Origin: Granulosicoccus sp965214025
GTDB taxonomy: Bacteria; Pseudomonadota; Gammaproteobacteria; Granulosicoccales; Granulosicoccaceae
Assembly: GCA_965214025.1 (NCBI GenBank)
Contig: CBDCAW010000047.1
Coordinates: 1 to 64,000, forward strand
Length of the DNA stretch: 64,000 bases
Reading direction: 5' to 3'
In this document: in pieces, positions 26,872 to 35,011 of the stretch
How positions within the stretch are numbered: position 1 is the stretch's first letter
How the letters are laid out: the number at the start of each line of letters is the position of its first letter
The notes under the pieces: generated by a model
Told to the model about the DNA's origin: nothing
Seen by the model: the letters and a program-made list of their open reading frames with translations, nothing else
Databases searched by the model: none
Made by a program: the position numbers and the translations under genes

Positions 26872-27141
26872 TCAGCGCCTGCCGCCGCCACGCCGACCCT
26901 TACGTGGCTCTTCGAACTGCACCTTCAGCGACTTGTCGCCCATGATCTTGCCATTTAGCCCGGCAATCGCAGCACGCGCTTCGTGCCCTTCCATCTCGAT
27001 GAACCCGAAGCCCTTGCACTTGCCCGTGAAGACATCTGAAGCCAGCTTGATCGAGCGCACCTTGCCATATTCAGAGAACATCTCCGTGACGGTGTCTTCA
27101 GTGGATTCCATGGGCAGACCGCCGACAAACATTTTCTTCAC
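26872..27141 (-). CDS. RRM-domain RNA-binding protein
   Basis: An 89-residue single RRM protein. RNP2 is MFVGGLP and RNP1 is KGFGFIEM, with the beta-alpha-beta order intact, then a short basic Gly/Arg tail (RKGRRGGGRR). This matches bacterial RRM proteins often induced by cold. GTG 27141 is the start, with AGAGGT six bases before it. A long gap upstream (420 bp) leaves room for a structured leader, but I could not identify one. Confidence 0.9.
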   Translation of the reverse strand: MKKMFVGGLPMESTEDTVTEMFSEYGKVRSIKLASDVFTGKCKGFGFIEMEGHEARAAIAGLNGKIMGDKSLKVQFEEPRKGRRGGGRR

Positions 27142-27561
27142 GTAGTGACCTCTAGTTATTCGTGTTCATGGGTTCCCTGCTGGCGTGCTCGAAATAACGG
27201 CTCGAAGGCCGCCGGAGAGACGGCGAGGGAACTTGGCAAAGGGCTGAAGCTGCATGCAGTGTCGACGCCCTATCCTGAGGCGTGGACAGATGGTGCTGAC
27301 GCCGGGACCAGACTCACCAGGTGGGTGCACTATCTGAGATCCGTACCAATCAGCGAAGTGTACTCTCAAATCCCCTCCCTTGGCTAGACGGGCACCAGGT
27401 GGGGAGCGTTGAAACGACACCGCGAAAGGTTCGGCCTGACCGTTGCCCCCGCCGCTTCGTCCCCATCTTACGAACGGTGGACGCCACTGGCCCTCTCAAA
27501 CGATAATGAGGGATTCCGAAGGAACCGCCTGCGGGTAGCCTTGACCGTGCGAGGCGCGGGC
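27142..27561. other. Intergenic region, 420 bp, no gene seen
   Basis: Lies between the RRM gene (reading left) and the GIY-YIG gene (ending here). It should contain the RRM promoter and leader. Open frames in it are short and lack recognisable products. No tRNA, repeat array or convincing terminator was found. Confidence 0.5.
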
Positions 27562-27873
27562 TTATGAGATCGGTGCACTACCCGGGCCTTCAGGAATCGA
27601 AATGCCGATCAACCGTCGCTTGCCAGCGCGTGAGAGCCGCTTGATACGCGCCTCGGCACGACAGGCCGCCTGACGATCCAGATGTTCTTCCGCGTAGACC
27701 AGCACCACCGGCCGTCTGCCGCGCGTGTAGCGCGCCCCCCGTGGCGTACCGTTGTGTTCGACCAGCCGTCGTTTCACATCCGTCGTCACGCCGGTGTACA
27801 ACGAGCCATCACAGCACTCGAGGATGTAGACATGCCAGGCAAGCGACGAAGATGACGGATCCTCAGGCGGCAT
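27562..27873 (-). CDS. GIY-YIG nuclease-domain protein (YhbQ/UPF0213-like)
   Basis: A 103-residue protein that is essentially one GIY-YIG domain: HVYILECCDGSLYTGVT (the two Tyr of the motif), the catalytic Arg in KRRLVEHN, ARYTRGRRPV, then the AACRAEARIKRLSRAGK helix. Such small proteins have been implicated in DNA repair or processing, but the role of most is unknown. The start overlaps the divergent tcdA start by 22 bp. Confidence 0.9.
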   Translation of the reverse strand: MPPEDPSSSSLAWHVYILECCDGSLYTGVTTDVKRRLVEHNGTPRGARYTRGRRPVVLVYAEEHLDRQAACRAEARIKRLSRAGKRRLIGISIPEGPGSAPIS

Positions 27874-28637
27874 TCACAGCCCTTGCACGCGTATTCGGCT
27901 CACGCTCGGCCGCCTTGCTGCCGGAACTGCGTTTTTGTGTGGTCGGCATTGGCGGCGTGGGTTCGTGGGCGGTGGAATCGCTGGCGCGGACCGGCGTGGG
28001 TCACATCACGATGATAGATCACGACGATGTCACCGTCGGCAACATCAACCGTCAGCTGCATGCCCTGCACGATACCGTTGGCCGCTCGAAGGTCGATCTC
28101 ATGCAGGCGCGGGTGCGCAGGATCAATCCCGGATGCGACGTTCGGGCAGTGGACGACTTTCTCGCGGCGAAGAACCTGAACAGCCTGCTGGATCGCCAAT
28201 TCGATGTCGTTATCGACGCCATCGACAGCATCCGCTTCAAGGCTGCGCTGATCCACCATTGCCAGCGGCAGCGGATCCGCGTGATCACCACCGGGGGAGC
28301 CGGCGGCAGGTCAGATCCCCTGGCCGTCGGGGTGGCCGACCTGTCGCGTACCTGGAACGATGCACTGGCTGCCAAGGTGCGCTCCCGGCTACGGGCCGAC
28401 CACGGCTATTCCCGTAACCCGAAGCGCAGCTTCCGGGTAGATTGCGTGTTCTCCAGCGAGCAGCCGGTCTATCCCGACGGTGCCGGTGAGATCACGCATG
28501 CCAAGCCGGGAGTTGCCGGGGCCGGGCTGGATTGTGACCAGGGCTACGGGTCGGTCAGTTTCGTCACGGGTACCTTCGGTCTGGTCGCTGCTGCCCAGGG
28601 GGTGAAGCGTGCACTGGCTGCGCGGCTGAAAGCTTGA
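27852..28637 (+). CDS. tcdA: tRNA threonylcarbamoyladenosine dehydratase
   Basis: An E1-like enzyme that cyclises t6A37 of tRNA. The ATP-binding fold is clear: VVGIGGVGSWAVESLARTG, then MIDHDDVTVGNINRQL and the Lys/Asp residues of GRSKVDLM; further on are DAIDSIRFKAALI and TTGGAGGRSDP. A C-terminal hydrophobic segment (GTFGLVAAAQGVKRAL) ends the protein. ATG 27852 gives 261 residues, normal for TcdA; upstream codons are antisense to the GIY-YIG gene. Confidence 0.94.
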   Translation: MTDPQAAFTALARVFGSRSAALLPELRFCVVGIGGVGSWAVESLARTGVGHITMIDHDDVTVGNINRQLHALHDTVGRSKVDLMQARVRRINPGCDVRAVDDFLAAKNLNSLLDRQFDVVIDAIDSIRFKAALIHHCQRQRIRVITTGGAGGRSDPLAVGVADLSRTWNDALAAKVRSRLRADHGYSRNPKRSFRVDCVFSSEQPVYPDGAGEITHAKPGVAGAGLDCDQGYGSVSFVTGTFGLVAAAQGVKRALAARLKA

Positions 28638-28967
28638 CGCGTCGCGGCCCGGTTCGTGGCGAGTGTTGTGGTCTGGCAGCACCTCGCGTGTACCGGCCGG
28701 TGTATCGAGCAAACGTGCCGGGACAGGCGACATCAGGTATATCGGTACATGTACCGGTACGTATCCGGCGCGTATCTTGCGATTGCGTATCTTGCGATTG
28801 CGTATCTTGCGATTGCGTATCTTGCGATTGCGTATCTTGCGATTGCGTGCATTGAGATCGCGTATCTTGCGATTGCCCTGTGCGGTAAACGACCGTCCCG
28901 CGAAACCTTCTACCGACCCCAGTGGGAGGACCACAAGGCCAGGAGCTCACACCGGAATGGACCATTG
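28638..28967. other. Intergenic region with palindrome and minisatellite
   Basis: Contains the 14-bp palindrome CGGTACATGTACCG (28743-28756), overlapped by GTACCGGTAC (28751-28760), a possible operator. The 15-bp repeat array at 28771-28875 follows. A ribosome site AGGAG at 28941 precedes a three-codon mini-frame (ATG 28957) whose stop overlaps the lipoprotein start, a possible reinitiation arrangement. Confidence 0.5.
28771..28875. repeat. Seven tandem 15-bp repeats
   Basis: Unit CGTATCTTGCGATTG occurs perfectly five times (28771-28845), then a diverged unit (28846-28860), then one more perfect copy (28861-28875). There are no spacers, so it is not CRISPR. It lies outside any supported gene, upstream of the lipoprotein. 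The near identity of units points to recent expansion and likely length variation. Confidence 0.95.
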
Positions 28968-29675
28968 ATGACGTCGAATGCACGACAGGTGTCGATCTCG
29001 GTCGTGCTGACACTGACTCTGTCCCTGGCGGCATGTTCAGGCGGCGGAGGCGGGGGAGCTACCGCTCCTTTCGCACCGCTGTCTGACGCCGCCGGTGAAG
29101 ATGTGCCGCCCGCGTCGGCAACGCCTCCGTCGACCGGGAACCCGGTCGAGCCTACGGCCGCGCCCGTAGTGCCGCCGGCCATAGCAGCACTCGAGGACGG
29201 TGGCGCTCTGCTGAGCGACTACCCGCCGGTGCGTTTCGTCGATACTCTGGCGAACACCGGCGTGCAGATCGGCTATACCGCCGAAGGCCAGCAGGAGCGC
29301 ACCGACACCGATTTCATCGAGGAACAGTGGGAATACATGCAGCGTTGTCTGGAAGAAACCGGCACGCCACCGCTGATCATTCTGGTCGAAGGTGCCGTAG
29401 AGACCCTGACCGTTGACGATGAGGTGCTTCGATACATCGACGGTTCTGCAATCGCGAGCTCCAGTGTGTCGTTGTCGGGCACAGTCATCCAACTATCGGA
29501 AGACGACCTGTATGGCTTCTACGGGGTTCCGGGTTTCAACCTGCGACAGATCATCGGGCGCTCACTGTGGTCGGACGCCGGCCTGCCCGAACGGGACTAC
29601 CCAACCACCTGCGCACGGTTGATCGAGCCCTTGATGCATGGGATGACGCGATTACGATCTAAAGTGGAACCCTGA
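28968..29675 (+). CDS. Lipoprotein of unknown function
   Basis: A 235-residue predicted lipoprotein: hydrophobic signal VVLTLTLSLAAC with the lipobox Cys near residue 23, then a Gly-rich and Ala/Pro-rich tether (about 24-70), then a compact domain of about 160 residues with two later Cys (QRCLEETG, TTCARLIEP). The domain has an extended beta-like centre (LIILVEGAVETLTVDDEVL). I do not recognise the family; the fold could be peptidase-related or purely structural. ATG 28968 is set by the signal sequence. The stop lies in the first unit of a 7-bp repeat array. Confidence 0.7.
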   Translation: MTSNARQVSISVVLTLTLSLAACSGGGGGGATAPFAPLSDAAGEDVPPASATPPSTGNPVEPTAAPVVPPAIAALEDGGALLSDYPPVRFVDTLANTGVQIGYTAEGQQERTDTDFIEEQWEYMQRCLEETGTPPLIILVEGAVETLTVDDEVLRYIDGSAIASSSVSLSGTVIQLSEDDLYGFYGVPGFNLRQIIGRSLWSDAGLPERDYPTTCARLIEPLMHGMTRLRSKVEP

Positions 29676-29750
29676 ACCCCGAACCCCGAACCCCGAACCC
29701 CGAACCCCGAACCCTGAACCCTGAACCCTGAACCCTGAACCCTGAACCCA
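29667..29750. repeat. Twelve tandem 7-bp repeats (GAACCCC/GAACCCT)
   Basis: An 84-bp array of twelve heptamers: GAACCCT, five GAACCCC, five GAACCCT, then GAACCCA. The first unit supplies the stop of the lipoprotein gene. The sequence resembles eukaryotic telomere repeats by chance, but it is internal, with genes on both sides. Blocks of identical variants indicate slippage or unequal exchange. Confidence 0.95.
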
Positions 29751-29812
29751 TGAGCCTCTACGACTGAGGTTCAGATGACGTCAGAACCCCCGGCTCCATG
29801 CCAGAATAGGGC

Positions 29813-30706
29813 ATGAAAGCAGCTGACCCGACCAACGGCGCCGATCCCGAAACCGTTTCTGACAAAACCGAAAGTGCCGGCGTTCGCGGCGCCGACCTCG
29901 CCGAGACCGCTACCGCAGCCCCCACCGGAACTCCCGGTGCGCTCCCTACTGCATTCCCCACGGCGGCCCCGACGGCGGCCATGCTGCTGATCGGCAACGA
30001 GCTGCTCAGCGGTAGAACGCAGGATGCGAACCTGGCCTATGTGGGTGAGCGGCTGGCGGCGCATGGCATCCGCATGCGCGAGGCGCGGATCGTGCCGGAT
30101 ATTCCTGCCGCCATCATCGAGGCGCTCAATGTGTTGCGCGCCAGGTACGACTACGTATTCACGTCCGGTGGCATCGGTCCGACTCATGACGACATCACGG
30201 CCGACTGCGTTGCCGAGGCGTTTTCAGTGGCACTGCCGATCCATCCGGGTGCCGAAGCCGAGCTGCAGTCTTACTGGAGAGAACGGGATGTCACACCCAA
30301 CGCCGCGCGACTGCGCATGGCGCGCATTCCGTCGGGGGCTTCCCTGATCAGAAACACCGTGTCGGCAGCGCCCGGCTTTCAGCTGGAGAACGTGTTCGTC
30401 ATGGCCGGTGTGCCGAAGATCATGCAAGCCATGTTCGACTCTGTGCTGTCCGGGTTGGTGCCTGGGCCGACAATTATCAGTGTGAGCGTTACCTGTGATC
30501 TGGGCGAGGGCGCGTTGGCCGAACCTCTTGGCGCACTACAGGGCAAATACCCGGAAGTGGACATCGGCAGCTACCCGGGCGGGAGCATCAGTGGCACGTT
30601 ACGCGTGATGCTGGTCGCCCGCGGTACCGATGCGCACGAACTGGCGACGGTACAGTCGGCGCTCGAAGCGATGATCGCACGACTGGGTGGGAGTGTGATC
30701 GACTAG
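29813..30706 (+). CDS. CinA-like / MoCF-biosynthesis (molybdopterin-binding) domain protein
   Basis: A 297-residue protein whose residues about 55-230 form a molybdopterin-binding-like domain as in the CinA N-terminus: IGNELLSGRTQDAN, FTSGGIGPTHDDITAD, and a later VFVMAGVPKIMQ. There is no C-terminal CinA deamidase domain. In CinA this fold carries ADP-ribose pyrophosphatase activity; stand-alone copies are poorly known. The first 55 residues are a low-complexity Ala/Thr/Pro tail (GALPTAFPTAAPTAAM) not expected in homologues; a start at the Met of AAMLLIGNEL would remove it. It converges on the sirtuin gene with a 3-bp gap. Confidence 0.85.
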   Translation: MKAADPTNGADPETVSDKTESAGVRGADLAETATAAPTGTPGALPTAFPTAAPTAAMLLIGNELLSGRTQDANLAYVGERLAAHGIRMREARIVPDIPAAIIEALNVLRARYDYVFTSGGIGPTHDDITADCVAEAFSVALPIHPGAEAELQSYWRERDVTPNAARLRMARIPSGASLIRNTVSAAPGFQLENVFVMAGVPKIMQAMFDSVLSGLVPGPTIISVSVTCDLGEGALAEPLGALQGKYPEVDIGSYPGGSISGTLRVMLVARGTDAHELATVQSALEAMIARLGGSVID

Positions 30707-30709
30707 CGG

Positions 30710-31672
30710 TCAGGCCCCCAGCGCCGCCTGCAGTCGTGCCATTCGCTGACCGCAGTCGCCCCCGACCTTCAGCGCGGCCAGGTCGTCCGCTCGGGTGATG
30801 CCTTCGTTGACCAGGGCAATCGGCTTGCCGGTGGCAGCAGCCTCACGGCAGAAGCGATAGCCGGAGTACACCATCAACGAGGAGCCGATGACCAGCAAGG
30901 CATCTGCGGAGCGCAGCTGGTGCATCGCTTGATCGACGCGCGGTTTCGGTACGTTCTCGCCGAAGAACACAACATCTGGTTTCAGAATGCCGCTGCAGGC
31001 CTCGCACGGCGGGATTGTCAGGCTGGCGATGGATGGATGTTCGAGGTCGGCATCACCGTCGGGAGCGTGACTGGCGGAAAGCTCGGCTAGCCAGGGGTTG
31101 TCTTCCAGCAACCGGTGCTGGAACCGATCCCGCTCGAGTCGCCAGCCGCAGGCGATGCAACTGACGGTGGCGAGCACGCCGTGCAGATCGATGACGCCGC
31201 CATGGCCCGCAGCCTGATGCAGACGATCCACGTTCTGCGTGACAAGGTGCACCACGCTGCCGTGCAACTGCAGATCGGCCAGGGCATGATGGCAGGCGTT
31301 GGGTTCGGCACTGCGGAACATCGGCCAGCCGATGGCACTGCGAGCCCAGTATCTTCGCCGGCCCTGTGCGCTGCTCTTGAACAGTTGCCCGGTCATCGGC
31401 TGGCTGCGTTTCCAGGCACCGTTGCTGTCGCGGTAGTCGCCCAGGCCCGATGCCGTGCTGCAGCCGGCGCCGGTAAGCACGAACAGCCGTTCGTGTCTTT
31501 CAACGAAAGCCTGCAGAGCGGCATCCTGTGAGTCGGCTATATCATGCTGCGCATCGGCGGCAGTGGCGAGCTGGGGCATCGGTGAATTCTTGGTATGGCC
31601 GCGGAGGCTGGCGGCGGGCGATGACTTGTACGTTACCGATGGCAAACGGATATCCGGTACAGGCTCTCTCAT
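30710..31672 (-). CDS. Sir2-family NAD-dependent deacylase (class II type)
   Basis: A sirtuin: NAD site TGAGCSTASGLGDYRDSN, then TQNVDRLHQAAG with the catalytic His in DLHG, two zinc Cys pairs (CIACGW and CEACSG), KPDVVFFGENVP, and the C-terminal GSSLMVYSGYRF. The wording is that of class II (SIRT4-like) sirtuins. Up to 320 residues from ATG 31672; ATG 31579 (MPQLATAADAQ) is an alternative that removes a non-conserved lead. Targets cannot be inferred. Confidence 0.92.
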   Translation of the reverse strand: MREPVPDIRLPSVTYKSSPAASLRGHTKNSPMPQLATAADAQHDIADSQDAALQAFVERHERLFVLTGAGCSTASGLGDYRDSNGAWKRSQPMTGQLFKSSAQGRRRYWARSAIGWPMFRSAEPNACHHALADLQLHGSVVHLVTQNVDRLHQAAGHGGVIDLHGVLATVSCIACGWRLERDRFQHRLLEDNPWLAELSASHAPDGDADLEHPSIASLTIPPCEACSGILKPDVVFFGENVPKPRVDQAMHQLRSADALLVIGSSLMVYSGYRFCREAAATGKPIALVNEGITRADDLAALKVGGDCGQRMARLQAALGA

Positions 31673-31733
31673 GTTTCCGTTCGAACGCTGCGGCTTTATT
31701 TGATGAGCGGGGTCGCCGGGTGACGATCGATCA

Positions 31734-32375
31734 CTACGGCTCTGCAGGCCTGTCGGGGGCCGATGTCGCCGGTTTGGCCAAGTCGTCCGGTTTGTCCGGG
31801 TTCATCGGATTGTCGAGCACGCCGTCGGCATCGAACGGAATCAGCCGTGGCCAGTTGGCGAGCTTCACGGTTCCGCTGACCCCGTAGTCGAGGGAGAGGG
31901 TGCCTTCGTCCAGCATCGAACTGAAGCGGGTGAGAACCTGCGCAAGCCCGGCATCCACCATCACATCCACGAAACCCTCGCCACGAGCCGGAATGGTCAC
32001 CTCTTCAGCGCTTTCACCGGTGGCAAAGTCTTCTCCGGCGAAGCGTGCGGTGAGATTCAGGGCTTCCAACGGCAGGTCGAAGCGGTTCGGATTGCTGACT
32101 CGCAGGCGGAACGCGAGTTGCTGTTTCAACATGCTCAGTGACACCGGCCGCACGCTCGCCAACGTGACCACCGGTGGCTCCGGTTTCGTGCCCGGTATGC
32201 TGGCACAGGCACTGAGCACGAGCATCAGCAGAATCGAATGTCTGGCCAGCCGTTTGGCTACGGCGGCGGTGTGGTTCGTTCCGGCGTTCCAGGTGGCCAC
32301 CTCGCGGCTGACCCCGGGAGTGGCCCGAGGAGCACCGGTGCAGGTGGGTTGTCGCAGGAACTCAGTCAGACTCAT
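31734..32375 (-). CDS. LEA type 2 (WHy-domain) lipoprotein
   Basis: A 213-residue predicted lipoprotein. The hydrophobic stretch SILLMLVLSAC carries the lipobox Cys, then a single WHy/LEA2 immunoglobulin-like domain of about 120 residues (LRVSNPNRFDLPLEALNLTA, ATGESAEEVTIPARGEG). The C-terminus is a short Asp/Pro-rich tail (NPMNPDKPDDLAKPATS). ATG 32375 overlaps the end of rsmE by 14 bp; a start closer to the signal (GTG at VATW) is possible since the leader before the Cys is unusually long. The role in bacteria is thought to be desiccation or envelope protection. Confidence 0.75.
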   Translation of the reverse strand: MSLTEFLRQPTCTGAPRATPGVSREVATWNAGTNHTAAVAKRLARHSILLMLVLSACASIPGTKPEPPVVTLASVRPVSLSMLKQQLAFRLRVSNPNRFDLPLEALNLTARFAGEDFATGESAEEVTIPARGEGFVDVMVDAGLAQVLTRFSSMLDEGTLSLDYGVSGTVKLANWPRLIPFDADGVLDNPMNPDKPDDLAKPATSAPDRPAEP

Positions 32376-33180
32376 CTTCGTCATCGGCATCGTCGAGATC
32401 TCCACACAGGGCCTGCAGAATGGCCATGGCCACCGGGCCGGCGGTTTCGGTACGTAGTATGCGCGGGCCGAGGGTGACCGCGGCGAACCCGACGCTGATG
32501 GCCTGGTCTACCTCATCGGTATCGAGGCCGCTTTCCGGACCAACCAGCAGGGTCGCGCTGCCCCCTGCCTGGTAGCCTCGACAGCTGAATGACAATGAGT
32601 GCGCGGCACCGGGCGACAGTACGCAGGCGAGCGAGCCCGGCCAGTGCGGGTCCTGGCAAGGCGCCTCCTTCAGCCAGGCAGCCAGTGTGACGGGTGCATC
32701 GATCAGGGGAACCTGGCTGCGGCCGCTTTGCTCGCAGGCACTGATCGCAACGCTACGCCAGTGCACCAGCTTCTTCGCCGTACGTTTCGCGTCGAGTGGA
32801 GACATCGATCGACGGGTGTACACCGGGCAGAGCCTCGTGACGCCCAGCTCCACGCACTTCTGGATGGTGAGATCCATCTTTTCACCGCGCGAAATGCCTT
32901 GCAGCAGCGTGCTGCGCAACGGCGAATCAGCGAGGTTATCCGTTGCTGCCTGAATGATGACGCGAGCGCGCTTGCCGGTGTCGATCAGCTCGGCGGCATA
33001 GTTCTGTCCATCGCCATTGAACAGTTCCAGCCTGTCGCCGCACGAGGCGCGCAGCACGGTCAGCAGATGATGGCTGGCAGAGCGCTCGAGCACCACCTCT
33101 TCACCGACCCGAAGCGGGGTGTCTATGTGGCACCGCGGAGTGCGACGCTGGCGGCCCGCGGGTGGTGCTTCCATCTTCAT
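32362..33180 (-). CDS. rsmE: 16S rRNA (uracil1498-N3)-methyltransferase
   Basis: Methylates U1498 of 16S rRNA. A PUA-like N-terminal domain (about 15-85) precedes a SPOUT domain: SRGEKMDLTIQKCVELGV, then LLVGPESGLDTDEVD and LGPRILRTETA, the knot that binds SAM. Length 272 is slightly long because of an acidic tail (DLDDADDEDESD). It starts 3 bp after the dnaG stop, so dnaG, rsmE and the LEA2 gene probably form one transcript. Confidence 0.95.
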   Translation of the reverse strand: MKMEAPPAGRQRRTPRCHIDTPLRVGEEVVLERSASHHLLTVLRASCGDRLELFNGDGQNYAAELIDTGKRARVIIQAATDNLADSPLRSTLLQGISRGEKMDLTIQKCVELGVTRLCPVYTRRSMSPLDAKRTAKKLVHWRSVAISACEQSGRSQVPLIDAPVTLAAWLKEAPCQDPHWPGSLACVLSPGAAHSLSFSCRGYQAGGSATLLVGPESGLDTDEVDQAISVGFAAVTLGPRILRTETAGPVAMAILQALCGDLDDADDEDESD

Positions 33181-33183
33181 GGT

Positions 33184-34932
33184 TCAGGGGCGGAATTTCC
33201 TGGGCCCAGCCTGTCCACCGCGGATACCCAGCAGGCCACCAAAACGCAGCGCCTTTGGTATCTGACTGACATCGGTAGTGTTCCGACTCTGCTTGCACAG
33301 GATTTCGATGCAATGCGCCAGCTCCACCACGGCCGTATCCAGATCGAGTTCACGCCCGTCCGGCCAGTAGCTCTTGCCCGCCAGCTTCGTCAGGAAACCG
33401 TGTTCGGGCTTGTCGCGAAAGCGCTCGAGCAGGCGTGCCGTGGTCATGCTTTCATCGCCGTCGCAGTAGCCGATGAGCCGGGTCAGCACGTTGGCTCCGG
33501 GCAGGTTCTGGTCGTAGTCGTAAGCCTCGACCGGGAGGCTCGATACGCTCGCCGGTTGCTGCATCACCAGCAATACCGCTCTGCGCATCGGCGTCAGGCC
33601 CGTATCTTCATGTACCGGCAGGGAGCGGTTCGGGGCGGGCGGCTGCCCGGCACGCTCGCTGCCGAGAGACAGGCCGACCAACTTTTCCAGCTGGCGCATG
33701 GCGAGCTGGCGATAGATGCCGCGCGGGATCTTCGCCACCAGCGGTTTCGCCTTTTCAGACAACGTGGCCTTGCCACCCATGCTTTTCATGTCGATGCCTT
33801 CGGCCAGATGGCGGTACAGGAACTCGATGATCGGCACCCGTTCGTCGAGCAGCTCGGCGAACCCGGCTGCGCCACGTGAGCGGACGATCGAATCCGGATC
33901 TTCTCCGTCGGGCAGGAACAGGAAGTGCGCATCGCGGCCATCGGCCAGGCAGGGCAGAGTGGCGCTCAGTGCCCGCCAGGCCGCCGCGCGCCCGGCGCGA
34001 TCGCCGTCGAAGCAGAAGACAACGTTCGGCACCACACGGAACAGTGCCTCACTGTGCTGCTGGTTGGCCGCGGTGCCAAGAGTGGCCACCGCGTTGCGCA
34101 CCCCCTGTTCGGCGAGGGCCACCACATCCATGTAACCTTCCACGACGATCACGCTGCCCGCCTCTTGCGCCGCCTTGCGGGCCTCGAACAGACCGTACAG
34201 CTCGCTGGCCTTGTTGAACAATGGGGTTTCAGGCGAATTCAGGTACTTCGGCTCGTCGTCGCCCAGAACGCGCCCGCCGAAGGCGATCACCCGACCGCGT
34301 CGGTCGCGTATCGGAAACATCACCCGCGCACGAAAGCGCTGATAGGCACGCGCCGCACCTCGGCTGCCAGCCGTCGCATCGTCACTGTATTTCAACATGC
34401 CGGTCTTCACCAGTGCCGCCTCCTGATCCGGGAAGGCCCGGGTCAGGGCATCCCAGCCATCCGGTGCGTAGCCGATGCCGAACGCCTTGCAGGTCTCACC
34501 GGTCAGGCCGCGAGCCTTCAGGTACTCGATGGCCTCGGGCGTATCCCGCAGGCGCTTCTGGTAGAAGTTCGAGACCGACTCGAGCAGCTCGTAGAGCGGC
34601 TTGCTGTTGCTCTGCGGCGCCTGCGCACCACCTTCGCGCGGCACGTCCAGCCCCAGGCTCTCAGCCAGTGTCTCCACCGCGTCGACGAAGTGCATGTTCT
34701 CGTATTCCATCAGGAAGCCGATGGCGCTTCCGTTCGCACCGCAACCGAAGCAGTGGTAGAACTGCTTCGGCTGGCTGACGGTGAAGGAAGGCGTCTTCTC
34801 GTTGTGGAACGGGCAGCAGGCCTTGTAGTTGCTACCGGCCTTCTTCAACGACACCCGCAGGTTGATCACGTCGACGATGTCGATGCGCGAGAGCAGCTCG
34901 TCGATGAAGTGTTGGGGGATCTGGCCGGCCAT
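33184..34932 (-). CDS. dnaG: DNA primase
   Basis: Makes RNA primers for replication. The CHC2 zinc finger has Cys40, His43, Cys61 and Cys64; the TOPRIM core shows VVEGYMDVVALAEQG and FCFDGDRAGRAA; the C-terminal helicase-binding domain follows (582 residues in total). Usually dnaG sits between rpsU and rpoD. Here neither is adjacent: upstream is the ATP-grasp gene of the Ter cluster and downstream rsmE. Confidence 0.97.
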   Translation of the reverse strand: MAGQIPQHFIDELLSRIDIVDVINLRVSLKKAGSNYKACCPFHNEKTPSFTVSQPKQFYHCFGCGANGSAIGFLMEYENMHFVDAVETLAESLGLDVPREGGAQAPQSNSKPLYELLESVSNFYQKRLRDTPEAIEYLKARGLTGETCKAFGIGYAPDGWDALTRAFPDQEAALVKTGMLKYSDDATAGSRGAARAYQRFRARVMFPIRDRRGRVIAFGGRVLGDDEPKYLNSPETPLFNKASELYGLFEARKAAQEAGSVIVVEGYMDVVALAEQGVRNAVATLGTAANQQHSEALFRVVPNVVFCFDGDRAGRAAAWRALSATLPCLADGRDAHFLFLPDGEDPDSIVRSRGAAGFAELLDERVPIIEFLYRHLAEGIDMKSMGGKATLSEKAKPLVAKIPRGIYRQLAMRQLEKLVGLSLGSERAGQPPAPNRSLPVHEDTGLTPMRRAVLLVMQQPASVSSLPVEAYDYDQNLPGANVLTRLIGYCDGDESMTTARLLERFRDKPEHGFLTKLAGKSYWPDGRELDLDTAVVELAHCIEILCKQSRNTTDVSQIPKALRFGGLLGIRGGQAGPRKFRP

Positions 34933-35011
34933 GGATGTTGGTGGAAGAATGAACGTTCGACGATAGCATGGAGAACTGGAAAGGTCGTGCCGACCATCGG
35001 CACACAGGCGC

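Noticed and set aside
28771..28875. Possible CRISPR array
   Set aside because: Fifteen-base units are contiguous with no spacers and no cas genes are present.
29667..29750. Possible telomere or chromosome end
   Set aside because: The array is internal with intact genes on both sides; the likeness to telomere repeats is coincidental.
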